Shown one piece after another: positions 58,077-64,000 of a stretch of DNA of 64,000 nucleotides; the stretch's first letter is position 1, and each line of letters begins with the position of its first letter. The translations under genes were made by a program, and so were the position numbers. Below the pieces are notes generated by a model that worked only from the letters and a program-made list of their open reading frames with translations, was not told the origin of the DNA and did not search any database. The stretch comes from Hypericum androsaemum (lineage: Eukaryota; Streptophyta; Magnoliopsida; Malpighiales; Hypericaceae): NCBI GenBank assembly GCA_963995505.1, contig OZ023189.1, forward strand, positions 1,625,155-1,689,154, written 5' to 3'.

Positions 58077-58993
58077 TAGAGATGGTAACGGGCAGGATCT
58101 GGGTAGGATCCATAAGACTCAGATCTTTACCCTCTTTTTAAATGGTAGATCTAGATCCTTATCCTCTTTTTAAAAAAGGGTTTGGGCAGGATCTGGGTCC
58201 TAAGAAATCGGGCAGAATCAGGACAATCTGCAGGTCCGTATTTTTTTTAAAATATTAAAATATTAAAAATTAAATTATCTTTTAATAGTTTTCAAGTAGC
58301 AATGAGATATTTTGATTCATTAAACAAATCAATACAAAGAAATCAAACAAGCAAATCCAAAAAAAGTTGAAGTTGGGTAAGTTAAAATTGAGAATTTGGC
58401 TCGTGATTTTCGCTGCAATTACTTGGGGTCTGTGGCTGCTTCGTACATTATTATCTTTAATGAGGTAAGGTGCGATAATGAACTTCTCCTACATTCTGTG
58501 TTCTTTCATACCCAAGAGTGGATCCTTTGGACGGATGCATCGATCATTCACAATCAATCGCTGCTCACTTTCTTGATTGCCTACAAGGATTTATATGTCC
58601 CTCTTCTTCATCTCTTGAGGTTGAGAGAACGTTTTGGTCTGGGGTGGGGTTATAACTGATGTAAATATCGGGCCTCTGTATCTTGTCTTTTTTTTGCGCT
58701 TACTCTGTTTTGAACTATCGTTTTAATAAAGAATATTTACCTACCAAAAATATTGAGAATTTGATATTATGTCTAACAATTAATATACATATATATTATT
58801 TTAATATTAATTAAAAAAATTCGGGTAGGATCAGGGCAGGATCCTATAGATCCAAACTCATACCCTTATCCTTTTAAAATATCAGAATCTGGACAGGATA
58901 AGGGTCTAGACCCGGTCAAAATGAACGGGTCTTGGACCTTTCGGATCTGGATCAGGGTGGACCCTCAGGATAAGGGTCTAATTGCCATCCCTA
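58077..58993. mobile_element. hAT-type non-autonomous element
   Basis: Terminal inverted repeats TAGAGATGGTAA...TTGCCATCCCTA, a form common among plant hAT MITEs, with an 8-bp target duplication CCTACCGG / CTTACCGG (58069-58076 and 58994-59001, 7 of 8). Subterminal copies of GGGCAGGATC and GGATCTGG recur on both sides. A LINE is inserted at 58399-58751. Confidence 0.75.
58399..58751 (+). mobile_element. 5'-truncated LINE (3' end only)
   Basis: Flanked by a 12-bp perfect duplication ATTGAGAATTTG (58387-58398 and 58752-58763), of variable-length LINE type. It ends TTTAATAAAGAATATTTACC and then TACCAAAAAT, with an A-rich tail and a polyadenylation-like AATAAA. A plus frame (58396-58659) ends GLGWGYN; it could be the last codons of ORF2, but this was not confirmed. 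Confidence 0.7.
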
Positions 58994-59282
58994 CTTACCG
59001 GAGAACAAGCAGCGTATATCTTATTAATCGCCGAACGATGTACAATCCACGACCAATCGTTATGATAGATATGAAAGTATTTTTGCATGGTAAATGATTT
59101 GAAAGCGAGTAGAGATATTTTGATAATTCCATGTAATAATTTAACTAGTTGAGGTAAAAATTGATTGCAAGGATAAATGAATTCGATTTCTCAAAACCCA
59201 GAGACTAATTTACTAAAGATTGGACTTACTAATACATTATATCAAATCTTATGGACTTGTGAGTATTTACCCCAAAATCAAA

Positions 59283-59674
59283 ACCCAAACATCAAAAATG
59301 GAAAAAACTCCTTAGAAAGTACGAACAAAATTCTTCCTACAATAAAAGGAACAAAGTCACATGAGGAAAGTGAAGTTATAACAAGTTTGTCAACGTCTAG
59401 CAGCAAGTTATCAACGCAAAGGCCCAACAGAAGAACATGTCCACGCACCATAAAACAAAGCCAGAGGACTGGCAAGTATCTTCGTTGTTCTGAATGCCGC
59501 ATGTCTCATGATAATCAAGCTGGGAGTACCAAATAAGATCACAAAGGACCGGCTAATACTAGCAAATCACCCGAAAGAACGACGAGAAAACCAACCAAAA
59601 CTTACAATACTACGACTCCGTTTCCAGGCAAAGCGATCTATATAACTTGTACAACAAACACACCGTAATCTCAA
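59283..59674. other. 3' flank of the second patellin
   Basis: Holds the likely 3' UTR (minus strand). No gene seen; small frames on both strands lack family likeness. Confidence 0.4.
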
Positions 59675-61494
59675 TCAGTGAAAGGGCTTGACCTTGAACC
59701 TGTAGAGAAGTTTCTTCTTCTTCGAGGTTGGATTATCAACCGTGAGCAATATCTTACCCAACTCACTGACCTTGAAGCAGCTGGACACAACTGGCTCATC
59801 TGTTGGGGCCATTTTAGTTGGTTTCTGAATGATAATCGTATACGCCTCTCTAGCATCGGGCACAAATTCAGCACTGTACGTCACCTCCCAACCAACAACC
59901 CGGAGCTCCCAAACAATGTCACATTGCTGCAAAAGATTCGTCAGCAATTGATAGCTACAACCAAACCCGCTAGGAAACCAACTTTTGCTATCAGATCATA
60001 GTGTGCAAGGACAATACTATAAGCAAATATGGTATGTACCTCATAAATTATAATCTCCACGGTTTGCTTGGTTCCAGGTTTCAACGTGATCGCGGTAGCT
60101 TGATCATCCACTGTGAACTCCGGATTGCAATCACAGTAGTCAACACTCAATCCACCATATTGTATGGGCACTTGCTCAGGTGATATATATCTGCCCAATT
60201 CAGCCCAACAACAAGGGCTCATCACAATGTGGAACAGTGAATATAAGACCAACCCCCAGTAACAGACCGAAGAGTCAAACAAATGAACGAGATTGAACAT
60301 CAGACTAACTTGAACAATGTCTCGGCAGTTTTTGCAGGACTCGCGAAAACAAACTTGCTTTTAGTCCTCTGCGTCAGGAACGGGCTAAACATCGTGTAAA
60401 ACGCAAGATACCACCAGGGGACATTGATAAACACCTAGCAGCCACAAATTCGGATCAAATCCCATCAATATTTCCACATCCAATCCTCCTTCCAGAACAG
60501 CATTACCTCAAGAACTTCACAAATCAATCGCAATTAAAACCGAAACACATCTAACTACACCCAAGTTATTTTTTTTAACCTGCTTGGTGACAAACTCGGG
60601 GTAATTGTCCTGAAGAAGGTGGAGGGCCTGCCGGGTAGCCAGCCTGAGCTCCCGCTTGCCGGGTCCCGGGGAGTTCTTGAGATCATTAACCTGGAAGATG
60701 GTGGTGACACCGCCGGGCCCGAAATCGAGCTTGCGGATGCTCCTCTCCAGGAACTGAACCCGCCACCTGAGGAACTTGGCCCGCTTCTCAGGGTCAGCAA
60801 AGGCCTTGTGGTAGAGCTCCTTGTTCTGGAACTCCCCGTAGACGTTGTAGCAGACGGGGTGGCCGTCCCTGTCGTGGCCGTGCATGAACACCACTTTCTC
60901 CCAGTCGTCCCCGAGCTCCTCCTCGGCAATCCCCTCGATCCCGAACCGGACCCGCCACTGGACCGTGTTCTTGAGCATCGCCAGGGCCTCGCCCACCTTG
61001 AAGTCCCTCGCACGAAGGAACTTCAGGAGGACCACGTCGCTCCTCTCGTCCTTCAAGAGCGGGACCCCCCAAACCGACACAGAAACATCATCATCCCCTT
61101 CCGAGGGTGGGGCGAACTGGTTGGCGTTGAGAGCTTCCTGAACCAGCTGTTTGAGATCAGACAGCGCCTTCCTCTCCGAATCGGAAAGATCGGCCACTCT
61201 GTTGCTCTCTTCTTTAAAGGAGCCCAGAGCCAGAGGCACCTTCTTGTTCTTCTCCTCCTCCTCCTCCTCCTCGGCTGCGATGTCAGCCTCACCCTTGTCG
61301 GGAAGCGGGTTCTCAAGCTTGTCCTCCTCCTTCTCCATCATCGCCGATAGGGACCTGGATTCGGACCCATCTCCGGGACCCTCGGGTGGCGGTGATTTGC
61401 CTATCTCGGCAGCTGGCGGCGGAGGTGGAAGCGGAGGTGCTTGGTCGGGCTCTGGAGGTGGTGCAGTTGGTTGTTGGGCTTCTTCATCCGCCAT
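59675..61494 (-). CDS. PATL: Patellin (Sec14-GOLD), four exons, minus strand
   Basis: Exons: 61494-60580, 60434-60310, 60190-60040, 59926-59675; GT-AG introns, frame kept throughout, 480 aa. N-terminus Pro-rich then Glu-rich (MADEEAQQPTAPPPEP; a run of seven Glu near residue 75). CRAL-TRIO-N begins near Asp149 (DERSDVVLLKFLRARDFKV). Sec14 domain: VVFMHGHDRDGHPVCYNVYG, DLKNSPGPGKRELRLATRQA, VPWWYLAFYTMFSPFLTQRT, YISPEQVPIQYGGLS. The GOLD domain begins after CDCNPEFTVDD and includes WELRVVGWEVTYSAEFVPDA; it ends SKKKKLLYRFKVKPFH. It is shorter than the first patellin through a smaller acidic region, and the Cys-containing SVDYCDCNPEF insert before GOLD makes exon 3 nine bases longer. Length is nearest to Arabidopsis PATL3. 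Likely role is phosphoinositide-dependent membrane trafficking. Intact. Confidence 0.95.
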
Positions 61495-62080
61495 GTTTAG
61501 GGAAGGAAGTGAAGAAGAAAGCTGGAGAAGTGAGAGTGGGTTTGGTTGTTTCCAAAAAGAGAAGAGGCAGGGAAGGGAAGGGATGGGAAGGGAGAGAGTG
61601 TGTGTTGTGTAGGAAGGAAGGGAAGTAGGTCAGACGCGGACAGGGGAGGGCGACCGGACGCAGCGGTTTTGGGCACACGTTTCTATCACTCGCGAGTGCT
61701 GCGTCGCCCAGACATATCTGGAATCCTATGTTTTATTCGTTAGGTAGGGTTTCTATTAAATATCGGAAAATCTATATACTTCAAGCCCATTCCTTCTCGT
61801 CCGCCTAGTTTTTTAAAGTTCATTTTAGTAGATTGATTATTTACCACATTGACTGCTTTCTTAGATGTCCAAATCGGAAAGTATTGCGGGATGCCAAAAG
61901 ACCTGAAAGCATCCATGGAAGGGCAAGCGATGTTATAGATTCGTCCACTTATGATCTTGCTATGTTCCCAGCTCAACAATGGTGGGAATCCAAGAAGGAA
62001 AAAGAAGAGAGAGATGAGGGAGAAAACTGTTCTCTCTTTATTGAAGCCAGATTGAGTACAGACTGCATAAAGTAAGTCTG
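61495..62080. other. 5' flank of the second patellin
   Basis: The minus-strand leader is CT-rich (GA-rich on the plus strand at 61500-61625), fitting a 5' UTR. Further out it is spacer. No gene seen. Confidence 0.4.
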
Positions 62081-62108
62081 TATGGTCCAGAGTCGAATCT
62101 GGACCATA
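62081..62108. repeat. Perfect 11-bp inverted repeat
   Basis: TATGGTCCAGA-GTCGAA-TCTGGACCATA, a 28-base hairpin-forming sequence in non-coding DNA. Confidence 0.8.
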
Positions 62109-62229
62109 GATTTTGATGAATAGGCGTGTGTCAGAGATATGGAGGTAGAAAATTCACACATGTGATCCCAAAGGTATTTTGGTCTTATACTCATCTTTCT
62201 CCACTCTCTCTCCAAGACGTACGGTGTGT

Positions 62230-62600
62230 TTTGGTCCATAGGCGAAGGGGATCCAGGAGGAGGGCGTCCTCAATGGAATATTGGACGAGCCGGAGGATGC
62301 GATGGTCCATGGGCTGGACTTCGTGATGAGGAGCCTGGAGGAGGAGATACTCGTTCCGGCGACAAATGTTTCACTAGGGGGGGGGGGGGGAGGTGGAGTC
62401 GTCGTTGCCGGAGCTCGGGTTTACCTACTAGAAGCCTCGAACCATGAGCTCGGGCTTTCGTCGGTGCGGTACTCTGCGAGGATTCCATCAGAATTGCTGG
62501 TCTGAATGTAGCTAGAGGTTTCACTTTCCAGGAGGGGATACCGAGTTATGAATCGTTTGATTTGGAACTCGTCAGTGAGTTGGTGGTCAACAACGACGAC
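62230..62600 (+). pseudogene. Degenerate coding-like remnant, identity unknown
   Basis: A plus frame reads ILDEPEDAMVHGLDFVMRSL followed by EEEILVPA, then a Gly run encoded by 14 consecutive G (62377-62390), then LLEASNHELGLSSV and a stop. Another frame continues EGIPSYESFDLELVSELVVN. The acidic, Leu-rich text looks like a former protein-coding exon, but I do not recognise the family. The frame change suggests an indel, possibly in the G run. Confidence 0.35.
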
Positions 62601-62937
62601 GAGCTTATGACGTGGGGAGGGGACTGGACGGTAGCAAGGAGGCGGCAACGCTTGTGGTTGACGCGAGGCTCAATCGGAACCCCTCTTTATTAGAGGTAAA
62701 ATATCAATATAGTTCATATATTCCCTTTCATTTCTATCTATACCCCAGGCTTAATGTACACTATAAGCCCATGGACCTACTCCTATAAAAACCTGGCCAC
62801 AACTATAACCGCCTCAACAAACCTTTCGATGCTACAACTCCTGCGCCTCGCCATGTCATTCATCCACGCCTTGCCACGTCATCGATCTGTTGCACAACCT
62901 TCCTGTCTAATCCCTCAAATATTACAACTCCTTCCTT

Positions 62938-63470
62938 TCAACTAACCTTGTACTTAAGGTTAAAGCTCGGGAAACGACTTTGGAAGTCCTCTAAATCTTC
63001 CCAGAAATCATCTTCAACACTCAAATTGCACCAAGAAACAAGAATCTGGTCAATCAAATGTTGTCCTCTTTGCAGCTTCATGTTGGCAACAATGCGAGCT
63101 GAAAAAACTAACGACTCTCTAGCATAATCCAAAATCAGAAGCTCATGCATCACCACAACAGAAAAGGGAAGTCTCTTTTTAAGCAAAGACACATGGAACA
63201 CATGGTGAATTGCACTTCCAGGTGGTAATGCCAGCTTGTATAACATATTTCCAAACTTCTGTAACACCTGAAAAGGTCCATAAAACTTAGCAACGAGCTT
63301 CAAACTCTTCCTCACATCTACTATCGTCTCTTTATAGGGCTACAACTTCTGATACACCCTATCTCCCACCCGAAACTCCCTTTCAGACCTGTTTTTATCA
63401 GCTTGGATCTTCATCCTACTCTGGGCTTTTAGCAAATTTGTAGCAATGCCCTTGCTGCAGTTATGACACT
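62938..63470 (-). pseudogene. Chromovirus integrase C-terminus and chromodomain remnant
   Basis: The minus strand reads VGDRVYQKL (then a stop), KSLKLVAKFYGPFQVLQKFG, HHVFHVSLLKK, then a chromodomain, RIVANMKLQRGQHLIDQILV, WCNLSVEDDFWEDLEDFQS, ending FPSFNLKYKVS. The order and the WEDLE..FP ending are typical of Reina-type chromoviruses, different from the Tekay-like element at 29009. Upstream pol is not recognisable in the window. Confidence 0.85.
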
Positions 63471-63715
63471 AGTTTAAAGCCTCCACCCTGAAAAATCAAG
63501 AGGAGAATAACCATAAAAAGTTCCAAATAAAGTTAGCTTCAAAGATTGGTAAAAATTGGTATTGATCTAAATTCAACCAGTGCCAACTAATGGAACCAAA
63601 CTTTTGGTTTGTCAAAGAAAAAATGTCTCATATAGGCTTCAAAGGACATGTTAACTCTCTTAGTTTAGCTATCAGACTGAGGAAGGTAAATTGTGCTCAG
63701 CTTGACAATAGTCTC
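63471..63715. other. Spacer, nothing recognised
   Basis: AT-rich; may hold further chromovirus remnant too decayed to call. Confidence 0.3.
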
Positions 63716-64000
63716 TGATAGGGGTAAATTCATTAATTAATCTACCAATCATATGCAAATAATATAGTTATAAGTAAGGTTCGTACTTGGCAATAAAATC
63801 TAATATAATGTTATGTTTATAACAGAAACAACAGCTTTGTAGGAATGAAGTAACATGAAGCAAACAGAGGAAAGAAGCAAAAATAAACAAAACGTAAACA
63901 CGCATGAAGATAAATGATAACTCAATAAATGATGAAGATGAGAACAGTACCCTAACACGTCGATAGATTCAATTATGGATTTCTTATGGAATGGTATTCG
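63716..64000. repeat. Start of another Athila-like LTR, cut by the window end
   Basis: TGATAGGGGTAAATTC at 63716, followed by ATATGCAAATAATATAGT and then TATAAGTAAGGTTC, matches the left end of the LTR at 13106 (TGATATACGCAAAATTG, GCAAATAGTATAGTGGTAAG then TAAGGTTC). Also shared are ATGAAG and CACGTCGATAGA-like blocks. Its other end lies outside the window. Confidence 0.6.

Larger units (their letters stand above)
57716..59273. mobile_element. MULE-type TIR element no. 4
   Basis: Ends GGGATAAATTCCTAAATTTT and, in inverse, GGGGTAAATACTCACAAGTC. Inverted similarity covers about 150 bp at each end. Flanks AAAATTAAA (57707-57715) and AAAATCAAA (59274-59282) are an 8-of-9 target duplication. It contains a hAT-type element at 58077-58993. 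No transposase. Confidence 0.75.

Noticed and set aside
60619..61350. 243-codon plus frame across the second patellin exon 1
   Set aside because: Shadow of the minus-strand patellin exon; no domain likeness.
1..64000. tRNA, rRNA or other structured RNA genes
   Set aside because: No cloverleaf-like or ribosomal sequence was noticed by eye. A covariance-model search would be needed to exclude them.

Overview
The window is nuclear DNA from a flowering plant, most likely a eudicot. Its real genes have GT-AG introns, and its families are plant ones: a family-1 UDP-glycosyltransferase with a PSPG box, a bHLH factor of the FBH/bHLH80-81 type and two patellins. The rest is plant Ty1/copia, Ty3/gypsy, MULE, hAT and LINE DNA. 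The species cannot be fixed from the sequence.

Genes. (i) 3-239 (+): the C-terminal end of a TMEM205/DUF4149-like membrane protein. (ii) 22016-23473 (+): an intronless UGT88-like glycosyltransferase. (iii) 24193-26980 (-): a five-exon bHLH gene, convergent with the UGT. (iv) 38618-40858 (+): a four-exon patellin of 582 aa. (v) 59675-61494 (-): a second four-exon patellin of 480 aa. The two patellins point at each other across about 18.8 kb of repeats.

Everything else is mostly transposons, many of them nested. 583-9494: an Athila-like LTR split by a copia element (838-8278), whose pol is itself split by a solo LTR (3855-5275). 12429-21215: a MULE-type element with 9-bp target duplications, holding an Athila-like gag-protease element (13106-20440) inside it. 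28073-35737: a second MULE-type element, holding a Tekay/Del-like chromovirus with an internal deletion (29009-35541). This second MULE sits in a tandem array of 150-185 bp units (27470-28063 and 35747-36600). 41370-41923: a small MULE-type MITE. 43721-49066: a non-autonomous LTR element with 36-bp hairpin repeats in its LTRs. 54816-55613: a relative of that LTR. 57716-59273: a MULE-type element containing a hAT-type element, which contains a 5'-truncated LINE. 62938-64000: a chromovirus integrase/chromodomain remnant followed by the start of another Athila-like LTR.

Insertion order can be read from the target-site duplications. By eye, the LTR pairs of the two complete gypsy elements differ by about 2.6-2.7%, mostly transitions, so they are young and similar in age. 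I see no new multi-gene system. The points most worth a second look are a sequence module shared by unrelated LTRs and a tandem array, the tandem hairpin repeats inside one LTR family, an open frame in a MULE that is interrupted by a retrotransposon, and the MULE family that repeatedly hosts other insertions.
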